A DNA stretch of 64,000 bases from NCBI GenBank assembly GCA_963725275.1, contig CAVRXS010000005.1, positions 372,001 through 436,000 of the forward strand, given 5' to 3'. Below the pieces are notes generated by a model, which was not told the DNA's origin, searched no databases, and saw only the letters and a list, made by a program, of their open reading frames with translations. The DNA comes from Bog-756 sp963725275. GTDB lineage: Bacteria; Actinomycetota; Acidimicrobiia; Acidimicrobiales; RAAP-2. Shown piece by piece: positions 18,031-27,259 of this stretch. The translations under genes and the position numbers were made by a program. Position 1 is the stretch's first letter, and the number at the start of each line of letters is the position of its first letter.

Positions 18031-18816
18031 ATGAACGTCGTCGTCTGTGTCAAGCAGATCCCCGATCCCGCCGCACCTCCCGCCCTCGATCCGGGGACGA
18101 AGAACCTGGTCCGGGCAGGAAAGCTCATCCTCGACGATTCCGACTCCTACGGCGTCGAGATGGCGCTGCAGCTGGCCGATGCCGCCGGCGGCGGTGAGGT
18201 GACCCTGGTCTCGATGGCCCCCAACGGCGAGACCTCCGGCCTGCGCACGGCACTGGCGATGGGTGCCGCCAAGGCCATCCTGGTCAGCGACGACGGCGCT
18301 CGCCGGGATCGACGCCCTCGGGCACGGCCAAGGTGCTGGCCGCGGCCATCCGGCGGGCGGAGCCCGACCTGGTGCTCGCCGCGACCGAGTCGACCGACGG
18401 CTACACCGGGACCACCCCGGTGCAGATCGCCGAGCTCCTCGGCTTCCCGTCGGTCACCTTCGCCAAGAAGGTCGAGGTCACCGGCGGCACGGTCAAGGTC
18501 GAGCGTCAGACCGAGGCCGGCTACGACGAGGTCGAGTGCCCGCTCCCGGCCGTGGTGACCGTGACGGCGGGCGTGGTCGAGCCCCGCTATCCCTCCTTCA
18601 AGGGGATCATGGCGGCCAAGTCCAAGCCGGTCGAGACCAGCTGACCGTGGCCGACCTCGGCCTCGATGCCGGCGCAGGTCGGCGCAGCCGGTGCCCGTCA
18701 GCAGGTCACGACGTCGCAGCCGGCCGAGGCCCGCGGCCGCCGGCGAGATCGTCGTCGACGAGGGCGAGGGGTACGAGCGGGTCATGGACTTCCTCGAGCA
18801 GCTCAAGGTCCTCTAG
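18031..18816 (+). CDS. etfB: Electron transfer flavoprotein beta subunit (several frameshifts)
   Basis: EtfB binds AMP and, with EtfA, accepts electrons from acyl-CoA dehydrogenases. The N-terminus MNVVVCVKQIPDP and VEMALQLADAAGGGEVTLVSMAP are diagnostic; after a break near 18300 the sequence continues ATESTDGYTGTTPVQIAELLGFPSVTFAKKVEV, PAVVTVTAGVVEPRYPSFKGIMAAKSKPVET, then further breaks near 18640-18735 before VDEGEGYERVMDFLEQLKVL. All lost segments are recoverable in other frames, so the gene is probably intact. etfA follows after 24 bp. Confidence 0.85.
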
Positions 18817-18840
18817 GGACCGGGCAGGAGAACACAGCAC

Positions 18841-19812
18841 ATGGCCGTCGACAAGATCTGGGTCCTCGCCGAAGTGGCGGACGGAGCCGTCATCAGCACC
18901 TCACTCGAGCTCATCAGCCACGCCCGTTCCCTCGCCGGGACCGTCGAGGCGGTCGCCTGGGGCGCCGACACCGCCGCTGTCGCCGGCGTCCTCGGCGACT
19001 ACGGGGTGACCACCGTCCACGACGTGGGGGAGATCGGCGGCTCGCTGCCCGGGGTGCCGGTCGCAGCCGCCATCGCGGCAGCGGTGGCTGCAGGTACCGG
19101 GCCCGACGCCCTCCTGCTGCCGGCCACCTACGACGGGCGTGACGTCGCCGGACGGCTCTCGGTGCGGCTCGACCGGCCGGTGCTGACCAACGTGGTGGCT
19201 CTCTCGGAGGTCGACGGCGGCCTGGTCTCCGAGCACGCCATCTTCGGGGGAACCGAGATCCTCAACGCCCGGTTCACCGGCGAGGGTCCGGGGATCTTCG
19301 TGATCCGCGCCAAGTCGTTCCCGGCCGAGTCGTCGGGTGGCGCCCCGGCGGTCGTGACCCCCGCCGCCGTCCCCGCCGCCGGCGCCACCGACGCCGCCAA
19401 GATCGTGGCCCGCCACGTCGAGGAGCGGATCGGGCCGAAGCTCGACGAGGCCGACGTCGTCGTCTCCGGCGGGCGCGGCCTCGGTGAGAAGGAGCAGTAC
19501 ACCCTGATCGAGGAGCTGGCCACGCTGCTCCACGGGGCAGCCGGCGCGAGCCGGGCCATCGTCGATGCCGGCTGGGTGCCCTACTCCCACCAGGTCGGCC
19601 AGACCGGCAAGACGGTGAAGCCGACCGTCTACATGGCCTGCGGCATCTCGGGGGCGACCCAGCACATGGTGGGCATGAAGAACTCGAAGAACATCGTGGC
19701 CATCAACAAGGACCAGGACGCGCCGATCTTCCCGATCGCCGACCTCGGCATCGTGGGCGACGTGCACAAGGTGCTCCCCAAGCTCATCGAGGCCATCAAG
19801 GCCCGCAGCTGA
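18841..19812 (+). CDS. etfA: Electron transfer flavoprotein alpha subunit
   Basis: A 323-residue intact EtfA. The N-terminal domain (KIWVLAEVADGAV) is followed by the FAD-binding C-terminal domain with VVSGGRGLG, SRAIVDAGWVPYSHQVGQTGKTVKP, YMACGISGATQHMVGM and IVAINKDQDAPIFPIADLGIVGD, which together are the FAD site. AGGAG stands upstream of the ATG. It forms an operon with etfB and passes electrons from beta-oxidation-type dehydrogenases to the quinone pool; the dehydrogenase partners are elsewhere. Confidence 0.95.
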   Translation: MAVDKIWVLAEVADGAVISTSLELISHARSLAGTVEAVAWGADTAAVAGVLGDYGVTTVHDVGEIGGSLPGVPVAAAIAAAVAAGTGPDALLLPATYDGRDVAGRLSVRLDRPVLTNVVALSEVDGGLVSEHAIFGGTEILNARFTGEGPGIFVIRAKSFPAESSGGAPAVVTPAAVPAAGATDAAKIVARHVEERIGPKLDEADVVVSGGRGLGEKEQYTLIEELATLLHGAAGASRAIVDAGWVPYSHQVGQTGKTVKPTVYMACGISGATQHMVGMKNSKNIVAINKDQDAPIFPIADLGIVGDVHKVLPKLIEAIKARS

Positions 19813-19966
19813 TCCCGGCCCGTCACTGAACCGCCCGGCGGCGGGCGAGAGGACCGGTCGGGCGCCGTCGGCGGTCACCGGGGCCGCAGAAGCGAACAGG
19901 TAGTGTCCGAAGCGGTGCCGCGCGGCGCAGCACCTGGCGTCCATCCCCTGCCCCGACGACGGTCAC

Positions 19967-21388
19967 GTGCTCTTTCCCACCATTGACTTCGCCATCTTTT
20001 TCGCCGTGGTCTACACGGTGCAGTGGATGCTCAACCCCTACGCCGGACCGTGGAAGGCCTTCATGGTGCTGGCGAGCTATGTGTTCTACGCGTGGTGGGA
20101 CTGGCGATTCGTCTTCCTGCTCGCCGCGTCCACCGCGATCGCCTTCCTCGGCGGGCGGCTCATCCATCCGGCCACCGGCCGGCGGCGGTTGGTGGCCCTC
20201 TGGGTCACCGTCGCCCTGCTCCTCGGCCTGCTGGTCTGGTTCAAGTATTACGGGTTCGTCGCGGTCAACCTCGACAACCTGACCCATGCACTCGGGCTCG
20301 GGCGTCCGATCCCCCTCTGGAGCATCACCCTGCCGGTCGGGATCTCGTTCTTCACCTTCATGGCCCTCAGCTATGTGATCGACATCCACCGGGGCGTGCT
20401 GCGGCCCGCCCGCGGCATCGACGTCACGGTCTACCTCTCGTTCTTTCCCCACCTCGTGGCCGGGCCGATCGTCCGGGGAACCGAGCTGCTTCCCCAGATC
20501 CGCGCCATGCGCGATCCCGCCGACGTCCGCCACGTCGAGGCCTGTTGGTTGATCGTTGCGGGGCTGGCAAAGAAGGTGGTGCTCTCGTCCTACCTGTCGA
20601 CCTATGTGGTCGACCCTGTCTTCGCCGACCCGCACCAGCACTCCGCGCTCGAGGTCCTCTTCGCCATCTGGGGCTACGCCGTCCAGATCTACGCGGATTT
20701 CAGCGGCTACACCGACATCGCCATCGGCATCGCCCTGCTGCTCGGCTTCCGGTTCCCGGTCAACTTCCGGCGGCCGTACACGGCACTCGACCTCCAGGAC
20801 TTCTGGCGGCGCTGGCACATCACGCTCTCGTTCTGGCTGCGTGACTATCTCTACATTCCGCTCGGTGGCAACCGGGGGAGCGAGTGGCGGGTCTCGGTCA
20901 ACATCCTCGTCACCATGCTCCTCGGCGGCCTCTGGCACGGCGCCTCGTGGACGTTCGTGTTCTGGGGCGCCTACCACGGTGTCGGCCAGATCATCGGGCG
21001 CCGCCGCCGTGCGGCGCGGACAGCCCGCGGACTGCCCGCCGAACCGGTCGACCCGTGGCGGCGGGCGTGGGCGCGGTTCGTGACCTTCCAGGTGGTCTGC
21101 CTCGGGTGGCTGTTCTTCCGGGCGGACACCCTCGGCACCGCGTTCACCATGCTCGGTCGGCTGGTGGTCGGGTGGGGACCCTCGCCGCTGGTCACGCCGC
21201 TCGCCGCACTCGCGATCGCCTCCGGCATCGCCAGCCAGTACCTGCCCGACGGCGTGCTCGGCCGGATCGGGCAGACCTTCGCCAACCGCCGCGCGGCCGT
21301 CCAGGGCGGTCTCCTCGGTCTGGTGCTCCTCGCCATCACCACCCTCGGGCCAGCGGGCGTGGCTCCCTTCATCTACTACCGGTTCTGA
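19967..21388 (+). CDS. MBOAT-family membrane O-acyltransferase (AlgI-like)
   Basis: A 473-residue multi-pass protein with about ten membrane helices. Conserved AlgI features: PVGISFFTFMALSYVIDIHRG, FFPHLVAGPIVRGTELLPQ, YADFSGYTDIAIGIALLLGFRFPVNFRRPY, DFWRRWHITLSFWLRDYLYIPLGGNRG and the catalytic-His segment LLGGLWHGASWTFVFWG. AlgI-type enzymes pass acetyl groups across the membrane for O-acetylation of exported polysaccharide. It starts with GTG and is followed after 2 nt by an SGNH hydrolase-like gene, the usual partner that finishes the transfer. Confidence 0.92.
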   Translation: MLFPTIDFAIFFAVVYTVQWMLNPYAGPWKAFMVLASYVFYAWWDWRFVFLLAASTAIAFLGGRLIHPATGRRRLVALWVTVALLLGLLVWFKYYGFVAVNLDNLTHALGLGRPIPLWSITLPVGISFFTFMALSYVIDIHRGVLRPARGIDVTVYLSFFPHLVAGPIVRGTELLPQIRAMRDPADVRHVEACWLIVAGLAKKVVLSSYLSTYVVDPVFADPHQHSALEVLFAIWGYAVQIYADFSGYTDIAIGIALLLGFRFPVNFRRPYTALDLQDFWRRWHITLSFWLRDYLYIPLGGNRGSEWRVSVNILVTMLLGGLWHGASWTFVFWGAYHGVGQIIGRRRRAARTARGLPAEPVDPWRRAWARFVTFQVVCLGWLFFRADTLGTAFTMLGRLVVGWGPSPLVTPLAALAIASGIASQYLPDGVLGRIGQTFANRRAAVQGGLLGLVLLAITTLGPAGVAPFIYYRF

Positions 21389-21390
21389 TC

Positions 21391-22555
21391 GTGCCACGTT
21401 CGACCACGCCTCAGACCGCGCACCCCGGCATCGCCTACGACTGGGACGAACGCGACCCCCGTCTGCGGACAGCGACAGAACCGACCGGGGCGGTCCGGGC
21501 GGGCGGGAGCGGAGGCACCCCCCGACGCAAGCGCACGCCGCGTGGGCTGCGGCAGTTCCCGGGGATCCCCTGGACCCGGATGCTCTTCATCGGGGTGGTG
21601 TGCTTCGGGCTCTGGTTCCTCCTCGACGCCCCGAGCCTCCAGCGCTCGGCCTCGATCTCGCCGGTGGGCGCCCGCCGGACGGTGTCGCTGGACGTGGTCG
21701 GCCCGGTTGCCGCCCTGAGCCGCACGCTCGGCCTCTCCCACGTGGTGGGCCGGGCCGACGAGATCCTCGGCCGGACGCCCGGCGGGGGGCCCTCGCTCTC
21801 GCCTGCCGATCCCGGCCGCCGACCGCCTCGCCCCTCCGGGCCGGTGGTCACCCCGCCCGCCGGCGCGGTCACCACCACGCTGCCCGTGCTCAACCTGCGG
21901 CCGAGTGCGGCGGACCCGTTGCGCGTCCTCATGGTGGGTGACTCGATCGGTCTCGATCTGGGCCAGCCCCTCGTCGACGCCCTGGGCACGACCGGCGAGG
22001 CAGTGACCACCCTCGACGCCCGGGTCGACACCGGGCTCGCGCGCCCCGACTACTTCGACTGGCCGGCCGAGCTCCGGATCGACCTGGCCAACCAACAGCC
22101 GCAGCTGGTGGTCGTCATGATGGGGGCGAACGACGCCCAGGGCCTCGTCGACGGCAGCACGGTCACCCGGTTCGGCACACCGGCCTGGAACGCCGCATAC
22201 GGCCGTCGGGTCGGTGCCTTCATCGACGAGGCCAACGCAGGGGGCGCCCATGTCCTGTGGGTGGGGATGCCCCCGATGGCCTCTCCCCAGCTCAACGCGC
22301 AGGCGCAGGATCTCAACGCGGTGGACGAGGCCCAGGTCCATGACCGCTCGCGCCTCGCCGCCTACCTCTCGTCGGTCAAGGTGCTCGGGAACGCGGCAGG
22401 GCGGCTTCACCACGTACCTGCCCGATCCGTCCGGGGCCGAGATCGCCGTGCGCGATCCCGACGGGATTCACCTGACCCCCGGTGGCGGCGCACGCCTGGC
22501 CGCAGCGGTCATCGCCGCCGCGCGGGCGGACTTCCACATCCGACTCGGTCCCTGA
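21391..22555 (+). CDS. Membrane-anchored SGNH/DUF459 protein (one frameshift)
   Basis: About 388 residues. A cytoplasmic basic N-terminus, one membrane helix (~62-78), a Pro/Thr-rich linker, then an extracellular SGNH domain: VLMVGDSIGLDLG (Ser in GDS at 183-185), VVMMGANDAQGLVDG (Asn block) and DPDGIHLTPGGG (Asp-His). This is the DUF459/AlgX-like class that transfers acetyl groups onto a polymer or removes them. Near 22398 a GGG run has one extra G; repair gives NAAGGFTTYLPDPSG and the stop at 22555. It is coupled with the MBOAT gene. Confidence 0.85.
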
Positions 22556-22584
22556 GGTCGGGCGCCCCCGCGGCGGTCGGGCGG

Positions 22585-23377
22585 TCAGACCAGCGGCCAG
22601 GGGTACGGGTGCCAGTCGCCGTCGGGCTCGGGGAAGACCCCGTCCCGGACCAGGCGCGCCGCCCGGTCGAGCAGCGAAGCGCACTCGGCACGGTGGAGCA
22701 GTGCGGCGAGGTTGTCGGGCAGCCCCTCCGAGAGGAGCCGCTCGAGGTCGGCGAGGACGTTCCCCGGCACCGCCTCACCGGCGAAGTCCCAGATCACCGT
22801 GCGCAGCTTGCGCTCGGCGTGGAAGCAGAGCCCGTGGTCGATACCCCAGAGGCGGCCGTCGGAGGCGTGCAGGACGTGCCCGCTCTTGCGGTCCGCGTTG
22901 TTGGCGACGACGTCGAAGGCGCAGAAGACCTCGAGCTCGTCCGTACGGTCACCTTCCTCGAGCAGGGTGAAGTAGTGCTGCTCGTAGTCGGCTTCGACGA
23001 AGAGCTGGACCGAGCCGACCCCGAACGGGCCGTCGTGCCGCAGCACGGTCGGTGGCACGAGACCCCAGCCGAGGGCCTCCGAGAGCCGCGTGGGCCGCGA
23101 CCTCGCGCCGGTAGAGGCCGTCGGGGAAGTCCCAGAGCGAGCGCTCGCCGCGATGCGGCTTGTAGACCGCCAGCAGTGGACAGGGGCCGGCCGCCGCACC
23201 CTCGCCGGTCGGTGCATCCTCCTCGTCGCCGGCCCCCGGACCGGTCCCCTCGAGGCTGACCAGGTAGGTCAGGTTCGAACTCCACGGCAGGCGCCCCTCG
23301 ACGGTAAGCTCACAGGTGCCGAGGAGCCGACCCGCTTCGGTGAGCTCGGGACCCGTGTCCGGCCGCCAGCCGGTCAC
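22585..23377 (-). CDS. SCO1664-family protein (PI3/4-kinase-like fold; one frameshift)
   Basis: About 263 residues. It begins VTGWRPDTGPELTEAGRLLG with LTVEGRLPWSSNLTYLVSL and AVYKPHRGERSLWDFPDG (kinase-like nucleotide loop), then after a one-base break near 23085 continues LSEALGWGLVPPTVLRHDGPFGVGSVQLFVE, VVANNADRKSGH and GIDHGLCFH, the N..D and D motifs of the phosphatidylinositol-kinase-like fold. The substrate is unknown. The GTG start overlaps the DUF3090 stop as GTGA, so it is the third gene of a coupled trio seen across actinobacteria. Confidence 0.82.
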
Positions 23378-23869
23378 ACGGCCGGGGGATGGTGGCCGTT
23401 GGTGCGTGGACACTCGTGCCCCGACGGGTCGAGGGGGGATCCGCAGAGTGGGCAGGGTGGCCGCCCGGCCTCGACCAGCTTGGTGGCCTGGACGGTGAAG
23501 GCGGCTGCCTGCTCGCGGGTGATGGTCAGCCGGGCGATGGCGCCGGCCTCGTCCTCTCCGACCAGCTCCTCGATGACCAGGACCACCCGGTCCTCGGATT
23601 CGTCGAAGGAGACCCCGATCGTCCCGATCGCCCAGGCGGGCTCCGCGGGCTCCTCGAGTGGTTCTTCCTCGGGCAGCTGCCGCGAGCCCTTCCCGGTCCT
23701 TGACCACCCGGGCGAGGTACTCGGCCATGGCCGCCACCTGTTGCTTCTCCATCTTGAGGGTGAGCAGGGTCCGCCCCTGGCGGCACTGGATGAGGAACAG
23801 CCGGCTCCCGACTTCGCCGACCGTGCCCACGGTGAGCCGGTCCGGGGTGAGGTCGTAGCCCTCGCTCAT
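23374..23869 (-). CDS. DUF3090 family protein (one frameshift)
   Basis: About 165 residues. N-terminus MSEGYDLTPDRLTVGTVGEVGSRLFLIQ with TLKMEKQQVAAMAEYLARV; after a break near 23690 the rest reads AWAIGTIGVSFDESEDRVVLVIEEL and ends in a zinc-ribbon-like PPCPLCGSPLDPSGHECPR (CPLC...C pattern). The function is not known. It is coupled by ATGA to the phosphatase upstream and by GTGA to the SCO1664-like gene downstream. Confidence 0.82.
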
Positions 23870-24491
23870 GCGATCGCCAGGTCCTGGAGCGAGAGGGTCG
23901 AGTTGACGGTCAGGACGAACGGGCCGGACCACGTGTAGGCGATAGCGGAGACCGAGCACGGAGCCACGGTCAGTCGCTGGAACTGGTCGAGCGGGGTGCC
24001 GGCGGCCAGGGCGACGGCCGCCTTGATCGGGTCCGCGTGGGAGACGGCGACCACCGTCTCGCCCGGGTGGCGCACGACAAGATCACCGAGCGTCGAGGCG
24101 ATCCGCGACTGCATCTCGACGAACGACTCGCCCCCCGGGAAGCGGAACCCGCTCGGCCAGCGCTGCACGGTGCCCCACTCCGGCTTGCGGGACAGGGTAG
24201 AGAGCCGGGCCCCGGTCCACTGCCCGAAGTCGCACTCGAGCAGCCCGCGCTCGGTGCGGACCCGGAGGCCGAGCCGTCTGGCGATGGGACGGGCCGTCTC
24301 GGTGGTCCGCTCGAGCGGCGAGGCGTACACCGCGACCGGCGCCGTCCCCCGCTCTCGGCGAGGTCGCCGATCCGCCGGGCGACGCCTTCGGCCTGGGCCA
24401 GTCCCTCCTCGGACAGATGGAGGCCGGCGGCCCTGCCGGGCAGGACTTTCCCGGTGGTCGGCGTGCTGCCGTGGCGCACCAGGAGGATCAC
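23866..24491 (-). CDS. Histidine phosphatase family protein, MSMEG_4193-type (one frameshift)
   Basis: About 208 residues of the phosphoglycerate-mutase-like fold. LVRHGSTPTTG holds the catalytic RHG; PGRAAGLHLSEEGLAQAEGVARRIGDL follows; after a break near 24355 come YASPLERTTETARPIARRLG (second Arg), LLECDFGQWTGARL and VAVSHADPIKAAVALAAG (second His). The GTG at 24491 (MILLVRHG) is used; an upstream in-frame GTG would add about 13 residues. It heads the trio with DUF3090 and the SCO1664-like gene. The natural substrate is unknown. Confidence 0.83.
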
Positions 24492-24579
24492 CGTGGGTCG
24501 TCGTGGGGAGGTCCGTCTGCTTGGCACCCGATCACGGTACTCGGTCGGTCGCGGGGCCCGGCCGTCCGCGAGCGCTCGG

Positions 24580-26976
24580 TCAGGCGCCGACCTCGGCGCC
24601 GACCGGGGTGCGGTCCACGCCCGCGCCGGTCGGCGCCGTTGCCTCGGCGACCACGTCCGGCAGCAGGCAGTCGCCGGCGGGGGGAACGCAGTCGGGACCG
24701 CCATCGTCGGGCAGGACCGGGTCGTGGTCGTGGTCCTCGCGAGAGAGTCGGGACGGCCACCAGTTCCACCGGCCGAGGAGCACCGCCACCGACGGGACGA
24801 GCAGCGTCCGCACGAAGAAGGTGTCGAGCAGGATGCCGGCGGCGAGCCCGAGGCCGATCTCCTTGACCTGGGTGGTGCCGGTGGCGGTCAGCACGCCGAA
24901 GGTCCCGGCCAGGATGAGACCGGCCGAGGTCACCGTGGTGCCCGTCGCCTCAACGGCGCGTCGGACGGCCACCCGGACCGGCGCATGGTGGGCCTCCTCG
25001 CGGATCCGGGTCATGACCAGGATGTTGTAGTCCTGCCCGAGGGCCATGATGAAGATGAACATGAAGAACGGCAGGACGAAGTTGATGCCGTTCTGCCCGC
25101 CGATGATGACGAACACCAGGACGGCGAAGCCCAGCGAGGCGAGGTAGGAGAGGCCCACACTGGCCACCAGGTAGAGCGGCGCGACCAGACTGCGCAGGAC
25201 GATGGCAAGCAGCAGCCCGAGCACCAGCAGCACGATGGGGATGATCCGCATGAGATCGCTGCCGGAGATGGCTCCCACGTCCGCGGCGGATGCCGCCTCG
25301 CCGGCCACGCCGGAGTCGGTCGCCCCGATCGAGCGACCGACTCCGGCGACCGCGGCGCGGACCGCCGGCATCGCGTGCGCAGCTGCGGTACTCGTCGACG
25401 GGCCGGCCACGAGCGCGGTCTGGAACAGGACCGAGCGGCTGTCGGGGCTGATGTACTGCGCCGAGGCCCGGTACGCGTCATAGACGTCCATCGGGAGGTC
25501 GATCCCGCTGGGCGGGGTGAGCGGCAGGTCGGCCGCCGTGCCGTACGTGGCGAGCAGCGTGTGTGCCGATGCGAGCTCGTCGGGAGTAACCATCGCGCCG
25601 TTGGGATCGAGCGCCCCGGTGACGCCGGAGAAGGCGCCCGAGGCCGCGAGGCCGCTCGCCGCGGTGTCGAGGACTGCCGGTTCGTTCCACACCGCGGTGG
25701 GCAACCGGAACACGACGCTCGTCGGGTCGGATTCGGCCGTCGGATAGTCGGCCGTGAGCAGCACCTGTCCCTTGCCCGAGTCGGACGAGGCGGGCGCCGG
25801 CTGATCTCCGAAGCCGGCGGGTGAGTAGGCCAGCATCAACAGGGCCAGGCCGCCGAAGAAGACGAGACCGGCGAGCAGGGTTGCGACCGGCCGGCTGACC
25901 ACCTTGCCGGCGATGCGTCCCCACGTGCCGTGCCTGACCGGGCCGACGCGCGGGATGCGCGGCCAGAAGACTGCGCGGCCGAGGATGGCGAGCAGGGCGG
26001 GCAGCAGGGTGAGATTGGCCAGCAGGGCGACGGCGATGCCGATGGCGAGCGCGGGGCCGAGGCCCTGGTAGAGGCCGAAGGTTGCGAACACCACAGCGGC
26101 CAGCGCAGCGATGACGGTCAGACCCGAGAAGGTGATCGACTCACCGACCTTGCACAGCGAGAACGCGACGGCATCGTCGGTGGCGCGTCCGCGCCGGATC
26201 TCCTCGCGGACCCGGAAGATGAGGAACAGTCCGTAGTCGGTCCCCGCGCCGAGCATGACCACGACGAGGAGGATCGGGGTGAGGTCCGAGACCTGGACGC
26301 CGAGGTGGGTCGAGGCGGCGATGAGGGGACCGGCGGCCAGCAGGGCGACGACGGACGGCAGCAGCGCGATCACCGGGGCGAGCACGGCCCGGAAGGTCAG
26401 GAACAGGAGCAGGATGATGAAGAGGACCGAGAGCAGCTCGGTGAGCGTCTGGATCTTGGAGGTCTGCTTCTGCTGGTCGACGCCCTGGGCCACCGACCCG
26501 GTCAGGTGCATGACCAAGCCCGGGGGTGCCCTGGAGGTGGTGAAGGTGGACCGGATCTGGTCGACCGCCCGTGTGGCCGCTGCCGAACTGTTCCGTGACG
26601 GCAGGTCGAGATCGACCGTCGCCTTGCGTGCCCGTCCGTTGGCCGACACGCCCTGGTCGGTCACCGCGGTCACCCGCGGGACGCCGCGCACCGACTGCTC
26701 GGCGCGGTCGATGGCGGTGTTGTCGGCATCGGTGAGCGGTCCGGTCGTGGAGGCGGCGACGAAGGTGGCCTCCGAGACGTGCTCTGGCGTGAAGGCGCCG
26801 GCGAGGCCGGCGGCCCGGACGCTCGCAGAGCTGGCCGGCAGGAAGTCGGAGTTGCTGCTCTTCTCGACGCTCGAGAGGTTCGGGAGGCCGGTGGCCAGTC
26901 CGATCGCGGCGAGCACCCAAGCCGCGACCACCAACCAGCGGAAACGTACTGTGAACCGTCCGAGGCCGGCGAACAA
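24580..26976 (-). CDS. MMPL-family RND transporter
   Basis: A 798-residue protein with about twelve membrane helices in two repeats, each following a large outside loop. First helix FRWLVVAAWVLAAIGLATG; TDYGLFLIFRVREEIRRG in the first half and QDYNILVMTRIREEAHHAP in the second are the paired MMPL signature segments with the proton-relay Asp. A Gly-rich acidic tail follows. MMPL proteins export lipids or other hydrophobic compounds using proton force. There is no adjacent TetR regulator or lipid gene, so the cargo is not predicted. Confidence 0.92.
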   Translation of the reverse strand: MFAGLGRFTVRFRWLVVAAWVLAAIGLATGLPNLSSVEKSSNSDFLPASSASVRAAGLAGAFTPEHVSEATFVAASTTGPLTDADNTAIDRAEQSVRGVPRVTAVTDQGVSANGRARKATVDLDLPSRNSSAAATRAVDQIRSTFTTSRAPPGLVMHLTGSVAQGVDQQKQTSKIQTLTELLSVLFIILLLFLTFRAVLAPVIALLPSVVALLAAGPLIAASTHLGVQVSDLTPILLVVVMLGAGTDYGLFLIFRVREEIRRGRATDDAVAFSLCKVGESITFSGLTVIAALAAVVFATFGLYQGLGPALAIGIAVALLANLTLLPALLAILGRAVFWPRIPRVGPVRHGTWGRIAGKVVSRPVATLLAGLVFFGGLALLMLAYSPAGFGDQPAPASSDSGKGQVLLTADYPTAESDPTSVVFRLPTAVWNEPAVLDTAASGLAASGAFSGVTGALDPNGAMVTPDELASAHTLLATYGTAADLPLTPPSGIDLPMDVYDAYRASAQYISPDSRSVLFQTALVAGPSTSTAAAHAMPAVRAAVAGVGRSIGATDSGVAGEAASAADVGAISGSDLMRIIPIVLLVLGLLLAIVLRSLVAPLYLVASVGLSYLASLGFAVLVFVIIGGQNGINFVLPFFMFIFIMALGQDYNILVMTRIREEAHHAPVRVAVRRAVEATGTTVTSAGLILAGTFGVLTATGTTQVKEIGLGLAAGILLDTFFVRTLLVPSVAVLLGRWNWWPSRLSREDHDHDPVLPDDGGPDCVPPAGDCLLPDVVAEATAPTGAGVDRTPVGAEVGA

Positions 26977-27259
26977 TGGGTCCTCCAGGAAACGTGCTGT
27001 GGCCCCAGGGGCGGCTGAGCCGCCGACGACGGACGGGCGATCTGCGGCGTGGCGTCACGAGCGGTGACGCCACCGGATGCCGTGACGGCCGGGTCTGCGG
27101 TCGCCCCGCTCACTGTACGCCCCGGGACCCGTCCCGACCGGGCAACCGGGCCATTTCGGCGGATTCTTAAGCCATTCTCACCCGTTGTGGCAGGCTGACC
27201 GCCGTGCCGGGACCCGCCGCCGGGCCGGGCCCGCCCGCCGCCCGGCGCTCAGGACTGGC

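Noticed and set aside
19823..21397. Long opposite-strand ORF over the MBOAT gene
   Set aside because: Its protein is a low-complexity Gly/Glu/Arg/His product of GC-rich codon shadows; the plus-strand MBOAT has clear motifs.
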